NCBI GenBank assembly: GCA_963837815.1
Contig: CAWIOS010000009.1
Coordinates: 806,001-870,000 of the forward strand
Direction of reading: 5' to 3'
DNA length: 64,000 nucleotides
Source: Fen-1273 sp963837815
GTDB taxonomy: Bacteria; Bacteroidota; Ignavibacteria; UBA10030; UBA6906
Shown here: positions 46,301 through 54,515 of the stretch, piece by piece
Numbering within the stretch: position 1 is the stretch's first letter
Layout: every line of letters begins with the position of its first letter
Program-made: the position numbers and the translations under genes
The notes under the pieces: generated by a model
What the model was told of the DNA's origin: nothing
Seen by the model: the letters and a program-made list of their open reading frames with translations, nothing else
Databases searched by the model: none

Positions 46301-46512
46301 ACCCCCCGTTCGATGATCCGCGTGACGGACTGCTCCATGTCGAGCGGTCCGGCTCCCGTGTAAAACGTGATGACCGAGACGACGGGGACGGTGATGTCGG
46401 GGAGAAGGTCCACGGGGAGCTGTGTGAACGACACGAGCCCGAAGACGAGTATCGTCAGTGCAAAGAGGAACGTGGAGATGGGATAACGGAGCGCGAGCCG
46501 CGTGAGCCACAT
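43381..46512 (-). CDS. RND-family inner-membrane efflux pump (AcrB/MexB-like)
   Basis: A 1043-residue proton-driven pump of the hydrophobe/amphiphile exporter type, standard length. The N-terminal helix (PISTFLFALTILVFGLVSFTQLPVDLLPDI) and the duplicated 12-helix layout are clear. The proton-relay acids are present in GRLVDDSIVELEAI (Asp398, Asp399). Conserved MASQFQSLVDPFIIMFTVPLGIVG near 870 and GIVVSNGILLVDF near 930 mark the second half. It sits between its adaptor (15 bases) and TolC-like channel (1 base). Substrates cannot be told from sequence; drugs, lipids or metabolites are all possible. Confidence 0.95.
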   Translation of the reverse strand: MWLTRLALRYPISTFLFALTILVFGLVSFTQLPVDLLPDITVPVVSVITFYTGAGPLDMEQSVTRIIERGVSSTNNVDYVVSSTREGISSIRIFFTWDANVDVGLVDVVQHVNRILTQLPTGISTPVALRFDITSQPVCNIAISADMDERDLYDLAYNTIEPQIEHLSGVAQAQVLGGRIREIHVTLNQERLQALGLPVAGVFNAVANANLILPSGDLKTGKYDYTLKTESQFNVVEPMGDIVLKVAGGVPVRIRDVGTVTDSYQEQTELVRIDGKPGVTMRVQKLANANTIEVVDNVVRSIPKLTGIPPNVKMTISFDQSLYIRQTISGLEREAGMGALLAMIIIMLFLRNMRGTLIILVAIPLSILITFIWFRFGGDSLNIMTFGGLALAVGRLVDDSIVELEAISRHYNERKPDQTKMQATLEAAQEVASPIFVSTLTTVIVFLPIVFLTGIAKLLFIPLTITIAVALFGSFFVSRTVTPLMCLNFLPPEKHLNRESAAIPDRIRVRAHDMLEAIDAWYERQLRRTLRHRLRVILGIFATAIISLVLVLFIGTEFFPDQDEGQFSITVKLPVGTRIEESTLTCEQIEKVLQDNIPEIQSVITDIGIPTARSGSLFARNSGTHAANINVALVPPEQRKRDMFEIIRAIRPKLARIPGVAMYISPSGFLRFLLNFGSNAPIDVEINGYDIDAGTGLAKTVAGIVRATPGAVDVQVTREDNLPELRVKIDRDKAGTLGINVANISNTISTCINGNVASMYTDPVTGNEYNILVRLNEDYRSRIEDLRNIVLTADNGQPVLLGNVATIIKDNVPVQIDRKYQQRLVEVTANVQGSDLGTVAAAIQQKIDKLALPPGFEIRQSGNVAQQNKTFRDLGMAFALAIVLVYVVMASQFQSLVDPFIIMFTVPLGIVGVLWMLFLTRTTLSVTSFQGVIVMVGIVVSNGILLVDFTNRLRQKGVPLEEAVVKAGRTRLKPILMTSIATVLGLIPMAIGFGGESTQAPLAIAVIGGLTVSTTLTLFFVPSLYIVFENRLKREIRTPGEDA

Positions 46513-46527
46513 ATGGTCGGGGTGAGA

Positions 46528-47589
46528 TTAGTGTTGAACGACAACGGGGCCGTTATTCCTGACGAACTGCTGCCCCGTTGTGATGACGTCTTCCGACCCA
46601 TCGAGGCCGGAGAGGACTTCCGTCCGGGAATTCAGTTCGCTCCCGGTGCTGACGCGCATGCGGCGCGCGGTGTCCTGCCGTGCCACGAACACGTACAGCC
46701 CCTGGTCGTCCTTGAGAAACGCCTGCGTCGGCAGCGTAAGCGCATCCGCGTGCTCCCCGACGGTGAGCGTCACGGTGGAGAACATCCCCGGCCGGAGAAA
46801 ATGCCCGGGGTTGGGAATGTCGACTTCCACTGCCATTGTCCGCGTCGAGAGGTCGACCGCCTCCGCGAATTTCGAGACCTTCCCCGTGAACTTCTTCCCG
46901 GGATACGCGTCGACGGTGACGGAAGCCTCGCGTCCCATCGTCACGCGCGGGATGTCCTGCTCGAGGACGTTGATGATGATCTTCATCCTGTCGAGGTCCA
47001 TCAGCATGAAGAGCGTCGAGGAAAGCGCGCTCACGACGGCCCCGGGATCGAGGAATCTCTTCGTGATCGTCCCGCCGAACGGGGCGGTGATCCTCGCATA
47101 ATCCAGGCGCGTTGTTGCAACGTCAAGCGCGGCTACCGCAACCTTCATCGCGGCATCCGCGTTTTCGAGGTCCTGCGCGGCGACGAGTTTCTGGTCGAAC
47201 AGGTCCTTCGTGCGGCGGTACGTCAGCCGGGCGTTCTGCGCCGTCGCCGCCGCCTGCTGGCGGGTCTGGTACAGTTCCGTCGTGTCGATGAGCGCCAGCA
47301 TCTGTCCCCGCTTCACGGGCGTCCCCATGTCCACGTACACACGGTCCAGCGTCCCGCTCACCTTGGGGTAGATCCCGGCCGCCTGGATTGCGGCGACGTC
47401 GGCCGTGTACAGGAGACTGTACGTGACGTTCTGGCGGAGAGGGTGTTCCGTCCTCACGACAGGCGTGTTCTGTCTCCGCGTATCCGCCCCCGAATCCGCC
47501 GTGGCGATCCGGATGATGGCGAGTGCGACGAGTGCAAGGACGATGATGGCACCGACGATGACGAATATGTGTTTCCGTTTCAGGATCAT
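46528..47589 (-). CDS. RND periplasmic adaptor subunit
   Basis: A 353-residue membrane-fusion protein with an N-terminal helix (about 8-27, IFVIVGAIIVLALVALAII). Barrel-sandwich halves at about 60-90 (GIYPKVSGTLDRVYVDMGTPVKRGQ) and 165-200 (ITAPFGGTITKRFLDPGAVVSA) flank a coiled-coil hairpin. The beta-barrel and membrane-proximal domains complete it. It precedes the RND gene by 15 bases. No lipobox is present, so it is anchored by the helix. The preceding NTF2-like gene is 28 bases upstream and might be part of the same transcript. Confidence 0.9.
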   Translation of the reverse strand: MILKRKHIFVIVGAIIVLALVALAIIRIATADSGADTRRQNTPVVRTEHPLRQNVTYSLLYTADVAAIQAAGIYPKVSGTLDRVYVDMGTPVKRGQMLALIDTTELYQTRQQAAATAQNARLTYRRTKDLFDQKLVAAQDLENADAAMKVAVAALDVATTRLDYARITAPFGGTITKRFLDPGAVVSALSSTLFMLMDLDRMKIIINVLEQDIPRVTMGREASVTVDAYPGKKFTGKVSKFAEAVDLSTRTMAVEVDIPNPGHFLRPGMFSTVTLTVGEHADALTLPTQAFLKDDQGLYVFVARQDTARRMRVSTGSELNSRTEVLSGLDGSEDVITTGQQFVRNNGPVVVQH

Positions 47590-47617
47590 GGAGTTCTGTC
47601 GGAGGTGGGGAACGAGA

Positions 47618-48013
47618 TCACATACGGTTCAGAATCCTGCGGACCGGGTCATTGTCCGCGAACACCTGCCACCGGGCGACGAGCCCGTTGTGCACTTCCG
47701 CCCGCACGGCCATCGGCATGACCCAGTGGTTGGCTTCCGGAAGCTCTCCCCGTTCGGCCACGGTCCCGGAGGCCGTCCCGGTGACGGCGACGCTCTCGCC
47801 GAGGGGGAAGACCCCGGTGATCTCGATCGTGTAATCGGGGATCATGAAGAAATACGCGATCCAGGCCTTGCGCATTTCGTCGCGACCGTGCGCGACGACC
47901 CCCAGTGAATCGACGAACTCGTGGTCGGGCGTCATGAGCTTCGTGAGCGTTCCGACCTCGTGGCGGTTGATGGCCTGGATGAATGCGAGAACGGTGTCTG
48001 CGGGGGAGGGCAT
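47618..48013 (-). CDS. SnoaL/NTF2-like protein
   Basis: A 131-residue protein with the SnoaL-like cone fold: an N-terminal helix (ADTVLAFIQAINRHEVGTLTKLM), the D-H-E-F-V-D segment, and a curved sheet (DYTIEITGVFPLGESVAVTGTASGT; ARWQVFADNDPVRRIL). Such proteins may be enzymes, such as small polyketide cyclases or isomerases, or binding modules. There is no evidence to choose here. I use ATG 48013; a TTG 24 bases upstream would also be in frame. It lies between the RND operon and a decayed thiolase fragment. Confidence 0.78.
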   Translation of the reverse strand: MPSPADTVLAFIQAINRHEVGTLTKLMTPDHEFVDSLGVVAHGRDEMRKAWIAYFFMIPDYTIEITGVFPLGESVAVTGTASGTVAERGELPEANHWVMPMAVRAEVHNGLVARWQVFADNDPVRRILNRM

Positions 48014-48043
48014 CGGGGAATGTCCGGCGTTCTGCAATCGGGC

Positions 48044-48274
48044 TCAGGTGCGAATGTGGTTTTCGACGACAGCAATTCCCTGCCCCACGCCGACGCACCT
48101 GGGTGCCGCATCCCGTCGGGCACGGGTGCGGCGCATGGAGCGTAACAGTGTTGCGCGTATTCTCGTCCCCTTGCAGCCGGGCGGATGGCCGGGTGCACTG
48201 GCTCCCCCCGGCACGTTGACCCGTTCGGGGCGGAACCCCGGCTCCCGCATGACGGCGATCCGTCTGTCGTTCAT
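48044..48274 (-). pseudogene. Relic of the C-terminal part of a thiolase (acetyl-CoA acetyltransferase)
   Basis: About 76 codons on the minus strand keep a thiolase C-terminus: PERVNVPGGASAPGHPPG (family PE.VN.NGGAIA.GHP.G), then GTRIRATLLRSMRR (family G.RI..TLLHE.RR) and CVGVGQGIAVVENH (family C.GGGQGIA...E). The catalytic His of GHP and Cys of CVG are still present, but invariant positions have changed (NVPGG for NVNGG; RRDAAPR for RYGLATL) and roughly 310 upstream residues of the enzyme are missing, since the DUF1573 gene begins 16 bases away. I therefore call a truncated, decaying gene. It could be left from a deletion of an ancestral or transferred thiolase gene. Confidence 0.72.
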
Positions 48275-48289
48275 CGGCGGTACCCCCGG

Positions 48290-49015
48290 CTACGGGGATT
48301 TTGCCTGGCGCACTCCTCCGTAGACCTGAAGATAGACCTCGGGCTGTCTTGTGTTGTTTGTCGTCACGAACACCCCGTCGCTGAGCATCGGCGAGGGGGA
48401 TTCCGGCGTGAATTCGACGTCGATCGCTGCCATGCCCCCCGGCGGGATCGGATCGGCGGGGAGTTTCAGTACCAGGCCCTTCAGATCGGTCCGGAACCCT
48501 GTGAGAGAAAGGGGAGTCATGCCGTTGTTCGTCACTGTCAGAGTGACCTTGCTCAGCTTGTGCACCTCGGCCCCCGGTACGATGATCGACTGGGGGTTCA
48601 GCCCGATTTCATCGATGACGACGGCGGTGAATTCGATCGTCGTGTACCCGAGGCTGTCGCCGTTGGAGTTGAGCGTCACGGTCTTGTGGACCGGCCCGGA
48701 GAAGTTCTTGGAGTTGAACGTGATGCGTACGGCCCCCGATCCCGCCGGAGGGATCCTGTCCGCCGTGACCATCGCCCCCGTGCATCCGCAGGAGACGCCG
48801 ATCGTTCCCATGACGAGCGTGTCGGAGCCGGCGTTCCGGAACGTGAGCGTCTTTTCCATCACCGCGCCCCGGTAGATCTTCCCGAAGTCGAATTGCTTCC
48901 CCTCGGGGAGGACGATCTTCGCCCCCCCTTTCGTTCCGGTCTGTGCCGGAGATCCCGCCGTGGCGCAGAGCAGCGCGGCAACGAGCGGGGCAAGAAAAGA
49001 GCGTGATAACGTCAC
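48290..49015 (-). CDS. Exported DUF1573 protein
   Basis: A 241-residue protein with a signal peptide (MTLSRSFLAPLVAALLCATAGSPAQ). A DUF1573 domain (about 40-140) has the hallmark FDFGKIYRGAVMEKTLTFRNAGSDTL and SCGCT motifs. A second Ig-like/ASH-type beta domain follows (about 145-235). DUF1573 proteins are frequent in Bacteroidota and relatives, with no fixed role. The start is GTG 49015, supported by GAGG upstream; a TTG six codons earlier is also open. Confidence 0.8.
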   Translation of the reverse strand: MTLSRSFLAPLVAALLCATAGSPAQTGTKGGAKIVLPEGKQFDFGKIYRGAVMEKTLTFRNAGSDTLVMGTIGVSCGCTGAMVTADRIPPAGSGAVRITFNSKNFSGPVHKTVTLNSNGDSLGYTTIEFTAVVIDEIGLNPQSIIVPGAEVHKLSKVTLTVTNNGMTPLSLTGFRTDLKGLVLKLPADPIPPGGMAAIDVEFTPESPSPMLSDGVFVTTNNTRQPEVYLQVYGGVRQAKSP

Positions 49016-49080
49016 GGCGGTGCACCTCGTCAATTATCGGACATGCCCGGCGATGTGCGCCGGCACCCCGGATTCCCTTG

Positions 49081-51027
49081 CTACTCCCCGAGTATCTCGC
49101 GGATTCTCTCGCCGAGTGTGAGTCTGAAGACTCCCCTGTCGCCCGCGCCGGCGTACAGCGTCATTGTGGAGGAGTTCCAGCAGAGCGAAACGGCCCGGGC
49201 GTGAAGGTCCGCGTCGAAGAGCCTGAACCATGTCCCTCCCCCGGAGGGGGAATAATACACGTGCCTGCCGTCGACAAGTGCGACGACGCTCGAGGGCGCG
49301 CGCGGGTCGGAAGAGATGCGTATGTTGTCCGTCGGCTTCCACGGCGGGTTGAACCGGTTCCATTCGAGTCCCTTGTTGAGCGACCGGAAGCATTCGCCGC
49401 GGGGAAGATACGCGTAGTACACGTCCGGGTCCGCATCGTCCAGCGTGACGGCCTCGACGCGCTCGCCGGGGATCCCGTAGCGCGCCTGCTCCCAGGTGAA
49501 TCCGCCGTCGTGGGAGATGATGACCGCGCTCGCGGGAGAGGCGCCGATGATCGTCCCCGCGTTTGTCGGGGAGAACGTCAGTGTATGAACGATCCACCTG
49601 GTCCCGAGCGGCCTCGACTGCAGCCACGTCCGTCCCCGGTCCGTCGAAACGAATATCCCCTGGTCCCCCGCCATGAAGACCCGCGTGTGTATCGAGGGGT
49701 GGACCTCGTACAGGAAAGGGGAGATCTCGACGGAACGGGGCGCGGGCTGCCATGTTGCGGCGTTGTCCCCGGATATGAACACGCCCCCCGCCGTCGTCGC
49801 GTACACGACGCCCGGCAGCTCGGGGTCGATCGATATCGACCGTATGGGACCGCCGGAGATCCCGGGACCCGCGTCAGACCAGAATCCGGCCTGGTTTACG
49901 GAGCACGTCATGCACGCGTCCCCGACGGCCGCGAAAAGATGCGTTCCCGGGGGATCGCTTGCCAGGATGTTCACGGAGGATCCTTCCGTTTTCAGATCCG
50001 CGTTTCGCCAGGTTTTGCCGTTGTCGGCGGAGGCACGCACGCCTATGCCGCTTCCGTACGCGAAAATCGTTCCCTGTGTGCCGGCGCCGGGGGAGGAGAC
50101 GCGCGTCGGGATCCCGGGGAGATTTCCCGCCGCGGCTCCCCACCGTGAGCCGAAGTCGGACGAAGAAATGATCCCCTGCTCCGTCCCCGCGATAACCCCG
50201 TCGGGGTTCCCCGGCACGGTTGTAAACGAGAGTATCCCGTCGAATTCCTTCCCGGTGCGCGAGGGGCTCCACGATATTCCGCCGTTTGTCGATTTCTCGA
50301 TGCTTCCGGAAGTCGTCCCGTACAGTATCATTCCGTCCCTGCCGACAAGGAGGTGCGTCGCGCGGGGACCTGTCCCCGGAACGTCGGGTGTGCGTCCCTC
50401 CCACGTCGTGCCGGCGTTCGTGGAGCCGATGATGCCGTACGGCGAGACGGCGGCGAATACCCTGTCCGGCTTCGAGAGATCGATGCCGATGTCATACACG
50501 TCCGCCCCCGCGAGCGCGAGATCGGCCGATGCGTTGATCTCGGTCCATGTCCTTCCGCTGTCCGGCGATCTGTAAAGTCCCTTCCCCTCTGTTCCCGCGT
50601 AGACGACCGCCGGCGTCCACGGGTCGATCGCCAGCACGCGCACTCCCGTTCCTGCGGGACCGACGTGCAGGGGGCTCCACGATTTCGCCCTGTCAGGGGA
50701 GAGAAAAGCCCCCGCGTCCGTTGCGGCAAAGAGCCTGTCGGGACTGTCCGGATCCTGCAGGAGCTGCCGGATTTCCGCCCCTCCCGGGATCGGCGCGCCG
50801 TGTCCCCACGACCTGCCGTCGGACGTGGAGACGGCGATTTCCCCGTTCCCGAGGGAGGCGTAGACAGTTCCCGGTATCCTGTTGTCCGGGAGGACCGCGC
50901 TGATGTCCTGGGCGTACGGTCCGCCGGTCTCCTCCCACTCGCGCACGGCCGGGCCCGACGCAGTGCACCCGGCGATGAGCGCCGTGAATGCCGACGCGAG
51001 GAGCGTCCAGGCTTCGCGTTTGTTCAT
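49081..51027 (-). CDS. Lipoprotein with BNR/sortilin-like beta-propeller repeats
   Basis: A 648-residue protein with a lipobox (SAFTALIAGCTAS, Cys20). Some ten repeats of the BNR or sortilin (Vps10) kind follow, each with a S-x-D-x-G-x-x-W Asp-box-like core: STSDGRSWG, SPDRAKSWS, SPDSGRTWT, SDFGSRWG, SADNGKTWR, STDRGRTWL, SHDGGFTWE and others. These build a beta-propeller exposed on the envelope. The family includes sialidase-like and YCF48-like proteins; catalytic sialidase residues were not seen. The in-frame start 78 bases upstream is rejected because the signal peptide begins at 51027. The gene is followed after 65 bases by the DUF1573 gene on the same strand. Confidence 0.78.
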   Translation of the reverse strand: MNKREAWTLLASAFTALIAGCTASGPAVREWEETGGPYAQDISAVLPDNRIPGTVYASLGNGEIAVSTSDGRSWGHGAPIPGGAEIRQLLQDPDSPDRLFAATDAGAFLSPDRAKSWSPLHVGPAGTGVRVLAIDPWTPAVVYAGTEGKGLYRSPDSGRTWTEINASADLALAGADVYDIGIDLSKPDRVFAAVSPYGIIGSTNAGTTWEGRTPDVPGTGPRATHLLVGRDGMILYGTTSGSIEKSTNGGISWSPSRTGKEFDGILSFTTVPGNPDGVIAGTEQGIISSSDFGSRWGAAAGNLPGIPTRVSSPGAGTQGTIFAYGSGIGVRASADNGKTWRNADLKTEGSSVNILASDPPGTHLFAAVGDACMTCSVNQAGFWSDAGPGISGGPIRSISIDPELPGVVYATTAGGVFISGDNAATWQPAPRSVEISPFLYEVHPSIHTRVFMAGDQGIFVSTDRGRTWLQSRPLGTRWIVHTLTFSPTNAGTIIGASPASAVIISHDGGFTWEQARYGIPGERVEAVTLDDADPDVYYAYLPRGECFRSLNKGLEWNRFNPPWKPTDNIRISSDPRAPSSVVALVDGRHVYYSPSGGGTWFRLFDADLHARAVSLCWNSSTMTLYAGAGDRGVFRLTLGERIREILGE

Positions 51028-51061
51028 CGCGCGGTTCCTCCGCCGTTCGCCGTGCGGCCGC

Positions 51062-51361
51062 TCATTCCGGTTCGCCGTGAAACACCGTGATGACGTCGGC
51101 CGCAAAGCTCATGATATCGCGCGTGACCGCCTTCCCTTCAGCGGAACCGAGCGCGGCGTCCATGGCGTCCTTCGAATCGAAGTACATTTCGGCCATGAGA
51201 TGGAATTTTGCTTCGCCGATCGGGGCGCCGGTGACGCGCGTTACCTCGATCTTCCTGAGGCCGGGAAACTTGCGGATAAGGGGGATGTGGACGTCGAAAT
51301 AGTGTTTGTCGAACCCGGCGGTGTCGGAGGGGGTGCGATACAGAGCGATGAGCTTGATCAT
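51062..51361 (-). CDS. EthD-like dimeric alpha-beta barrel protein
   Basis: A 99-residue protein with the ferredoxin-like EthD fold: MIKLIALYRTP strand, a helix-and-loop with FDKHYFDVHIPLIRKFPGL (the H-Y-x-x-x-H-x-P motif of the family) and a second half KFHLMAEMYFDSKDAMDAAL ending in a strand near ADVITVFHGE. Length and motifs match EthD proteins, which act in ether or aromatic degradation or are of unknown role. ATG 51361 is used, since a longer frame would run into sequence that forms the glnE leader. Confidence 0.88.
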   Translation of the reverse strand: MIKLIALYRTPSDTAGFDKHYFDVHIPLIRKFPGLRKIEVTRVTGAPIGEAKFHLMAEMYFDSKDAMDAALGSAEGKAVTRDIMSFAADVITVFHGEPE

Positions 51362-51443
51362 GGGCGGCCGCAGTGAACGGTTAATGGGGGAAAAGCGTCT
51401 GCTCCGCGAAAATATAGCGACGGCGGGAGGGAAAAGCAAACGT

Positions 51444-51503
51444 GGCGCGGGATGGCATAAAGCGTGCATCCCGCTCCGTGCACAAGGCGCACGGCGCGGG
51501 ATG
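51444..51503 (+). promoter_or_regulatory. Leader of glnE with competing hairpins (direct repeat plus inverted copy)
   Basis: GGCGCGGGATG occurs at 51444-51454 and 51493-51503. Between them is CATCCCGC (51467-51474), complementary to both copies. Hairpin A pairs 51447-51454 with 51467-51474 (12-base loop). Hairpin B pairs 51467-51474 with 51496-51503 and has an inner stem CCGTGC/GCACGG (51476-51481/51489-51494). They exclude each other. A run of eight T lies at 51535-51542, 13 bases before the ATG. This is attenuator-like in layout; function is inferred. Confidence 0.5.
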
Positions 51504-51554
51504 TGCAAAGAACGCACAAATGGAGATTCCCCGATTTTTTTTGTACCATTGCTC

Positions 51555-54515
51555 ATGACCGAACGTGATTTTCCCCCGGACTTCTTCTCCAATCCCTCCG
51601 GTGCGGACCGCGGCATCAGGGCACTTCACGAGATCTTCATACGCTCGGGGAGCCGGTTTACGCTCCCCGAATTCTCCGCATCCCTCATGCGGGGGTTGAA
51701 ATCCTCCACGGACCCTGACCTGGCGTTGACAGGATTCCAGCGGTTTGTGGGGACCGCGTTCGGGGGGGCGGGGCTCTTCAACGACATACTCGGGTATCCC
51801 GCCTACGGTGATCTCCTCTTCAGCCTCCTCGGCTATTCGCGGTATTTTGCCGATGTTCTTGTCCGCGAGCCCGGGCTCTTCCGCTGGCTCACGTCGGCCG
51901 GCGTGCTTTCGTCGCCCGTCACATCCGGCGGGCTTCTCCCCGAGATCGATCGTGTCCTTGACATGTTCCGGAGGCCGGAACAACGGCTTGACGCACTCAA
52001 GCGTCTCCACCGCAGGGAGCTCCTCCGGATCGGAGCGCAGGACATACTCGGCGTGGCGGATCTTCCTTCGGCGGCCGCCCAGCTCTCTGCCCTCGCCGGA
52101 GCGGTCGTGGATGCGGCGCTCCGCATTTCGGTCGATCAGGCGGGCGAACCTTTCGGAGACCGCCCGCTCGAGAGGTTCTGCGTCATTGGCCTGGGGAAAC
52201 TCGGGGGAGATGAGCTCAATTACAGCTCCGATATCGACATCATATTCGTGTACGGGGATCCTCCGGCGGAAGGAGAGAGCGGAGGCTCCGGCGCGGACGC
52301 GTATTACAACCGGCTCGCAGCCCGGCTCGTCCGGAATCTTTCCCAGCCGTCGAGCGAGGGGCACCTGTACAGGGTGGACACGCGCCTCCGCCCGAACTCG
52401 GGGGCGGGGCCGCTGGCCCTTTCAATGGAATCGTACCTGGCCCACTACGAGTCCCGCGGTGAGCTCTGGGAGCGCCAGATGCTCATCAAGGCCCGGCCCG
52501 TCGCGGGGGACACCGCGTTCGGGGGGGAATTCCTGAAGAACCTCGAACCGTTCGTCTATCCGCGCTCCCTTGCCGAGCATCCCGCGGCATCCGTTGCCCG
52601 GATCAAGTCGCGTATCGAGGCGGAGGTTGCCGGCGAACCGAACATCAAGCTCATGCCCGGGGGGATACGCGACATCGAGTTCATCGTCCAGACGCTCCAG
52701 CTGATCAGCGGCGGGACGACGAGGGAGGTGCGCGAGGCCAACACGCTCAGTGCGCTCTCCGCGCTCCACGCCCGGAACCTCATCGCAGGGGAGGAACTCG
52801 CGGTCCTGCGCGATGCGTACATTCTTTACCGGACGATCGAACACCGGCTCCAGATGATGCTCAACACGCAGACGCACACGATTCCTTCCGACACGCGCGC
52901 GTTTGACGTCCTTGCCCGGAGAACCGGGCTCTCGGGCGCCGCCGAGCTCCGGCGCACGCTCGACGCGAACCTTGCGGCGGTGAGGAAGATTTTCGTCCAG
53001 GTGCTCGGTGCGGGGACGGCCGGATCCGGCGGCGGCATTGCAGAAGTCATCGCAGGTGCGCTTGATGAACAGTCCGTCACCCGTGCGGTCCGGGGGATGG
53101 GGTTTCACGACGTCGGCCGTGCAGCGCAGAACATCAGGCTCCTTGCAAGGGGGGGAGCTCCCGCCGGAATCCCCCCCTCGGACCTCCGCGCCCGGGAGGC
53201 GCTGGCCTCCGTCGCCTCGCCGCTTTTCGAAGGGATCGGCGCGACTCCGGACCCGGACCTGACGCTCACGTCGCTCACGCTCCTTGCGACTGCGCAGCCC
53301 CTCCCTCACCTTCTCTATGAGCAGCTCGGCGACCCGGGGTTCAGGAAGTTGGTTGTCGCCGTATGTGCCATCAGCCCGCGCTTTGCACGGGAACTCGGGC
53401 GTCAGCCCCTTCTCCTTGAGCTCGTCTCCTCCGAACGGGAAGGGCTTGATTCCCCCGGCGAACTCGCCCCCCCGCCGCCCGATGCCGCTGCCGCTTTCAA
53501 ATCACGGAACGAACTCATGGCGGGATTGCGTCACGTGCTCGGGTTCACGGATTATGACACACTGACGGGCGAGATCTCGGCGATCGCCTCTGCGATTGTT
53601 GCAGGCTCGTACGCGGCGGCGCGCAGGAGGGGGAAGAAGTCCCTCCCCCCGCTCGCGGTGTTCGCGCTCGGGAAATTCGGCACGGAAGAGCTCGCGTTCG
53701 ATGCCGACCTGGATCTTCTCTTTGTCGCGGGGGACGCAGGAGATTCCGCCCGGCCGGTCCAGGAGCAGCTGGCGGCCCGCATACTCGCCGGGGTGACCTC
53801 TTCCCCCTCGGGGGAGAGGATGTACGACGCGGATGTCCGGCTCCGCCCGGAAGGAAAAAGTGCGCCTCTCGTCGTGGAGGCTGCGTCGTACGCGAAATAC
53901 ATTTCAACCCGCGCATCGCTCTGGGAACGCCAGTCGTTGACCCGTCTCCGGTTTGTGGCCGGAGACGGCGCCGTCGGAGGATACGTTTCCTCACTCGTTG
54001 ATGCATGGGTGTACGGCGCGCCGCTCCCCGGCGGGTGGGCGGAGGAGATCGTCGCCATGCGGCGGGCGATGGAAACGCGGAGCAGAACCCGGGGGAGGAA
54101 CTTCGCGGACCTGAAGCTCGGCGCCGGGGGGATGGCGGACCTGGAGTTCATCGTCCAGATGCTCCAGCTCAGGTTCGGCGGACCGAACCCGGAGCTGAGG
54201 GGGGGGAAGGTCGGCGCCGTGCTGAAGCACGGTTGGGTCCCCCCCGGGATGCCCGGTGAACGAGAGTTCCTCGCCTCCGCGTACGCCATGTACAGGAGGC
54301 TCGAGCTCCTCATGCGCATCGGACTCGAGGAGAGGGGGTCAGTTCTCCCCTCGGGGGAGAAGCTCGAACGCCTGGCGCGTCTGTATGACGGCTCTTCAGG
54401 TCCCGCGCTGGAATCGCGCGTGAAAGCGACGATGGAACGGGTCAGGCTCGAGTTTCTTAAGATCGCATCGTTCCTGGGCCGCCTTCTCCCGCCGGCGCCG
54501 GAGGGGGAAACATGA
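51555..54515 (+). CDS. glnE: GlnE-like glutamine synthetase adenylyltransferase/deadenylase
   Basis: A two-headed regulator of glutamine synthetase, 986 residues (E. coli GlnE has 946). It has two nucleotidyltransferase domains. The first is near residue 215 (GLGKLGGDELNYSSDIDIIFVYG; later LYRVDTRLRPNSGAGPL). The second is near 700 (ALGKFGTEELAFDADLDLLFVAG; later MYDADVRLRPEGKSAPL). Each keeps the paired Asp residues (SDIDI, ADLDL) and the third acid in the DxRLRP strand, and is followed by a helical GlnD-PII-type domain. It has no glnA, glnD or glnB nearby. ATG 51555 is preferred to upstream codons within the structured leader. The gene overlaps the next by four bases. Confidence 0.88.
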   Translation: MTERDFPPDFFSNPSGADRGIRALHEIFIRSGSRFTLPEFSASLMRGLKSSTDPDLALTGFQRFVGTAFGGAGLFNDILGYPAYGDLLFSLLGYSRYFADVLVREPGLFRWLTSAGVLSSPVTSGGLLPEIDRVLDMFRRPEQRLDALKRLHRRELLRIGAQDILGVADLPSAAAQLSALAGAVVDAALRISVDQAGEPFGDRPLERFCVIGLGKLGGDELNYSSDIDIIFVYGDPPAEGESGGSGADAYYNRLAARLVRNLSQPSSEGHLYRVDTRLRPNSGAGPLALSMESYLAHYESRGELWERQMLIKARPVAGDTAFGGEFLKNLEPFVYPRSLAEHPAASVARIKSRIEAEVAGEPNIKLMPGGIRDIEFIVQTLQLISGGTTREVREANTLSALSALHARNLIAGEELAVLRDAYILYRTIEHRLQMMLNTQTHTIPSDTRAFDVLARRTGLSGAAELRRTLDANLAAVRKIFVQVLGAGTAGSGGGIAEVIAGALDEQSVTRAVRGMGFHDVGRAAQNIRLLARGGAPAGIPPSDLRAREALASVASPLFEGIGATPDPDLTLTSLTLLATAQPLPHLLYEQLGDPGFRKLVVAVCAISPRFARELGRQPLLLELVSSEREGLDSPGELAPPPPDAAAAFKSRNELMAGLRHVLGFTDYDTLTGEISAIASAIVAGSYAAARRRGKKSLPPLAVFALGKFGTEELAFDADLDLLFVAGDAGDSARPVQEQLAARILAGVTSSPSGERMYDADVRLRPEGKSAPLVVEAASYAKYISTRASLWERQSLTRLRFVAGDGAVGGYVSSLVDAWVYGAPLPGGWAEEIVAMRRAMETRSRTRGRNFADLKLGAGGMADLEFIVQMLQLRFGGPNPELRGGKVGAVLKHGWVPPGMPGEREFLASAYAMYRRLELLMRIGLEERGSVLPSGEKLERLARLYDGSSGPALESRVKATMERVRLEFLKIASFLGRLLPPAPEGET

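Noticed and set aside
44917..47721. Plus-strand open frame of 934 codons opposite the RND efflux operon
   Set aside because: It is antisense to three firmly identified genes. Its translation is dominated by Arg, Asp, Glu, Val and Pro, as expected of a frame opposite GC-rich coding sequence, and shows no domain.
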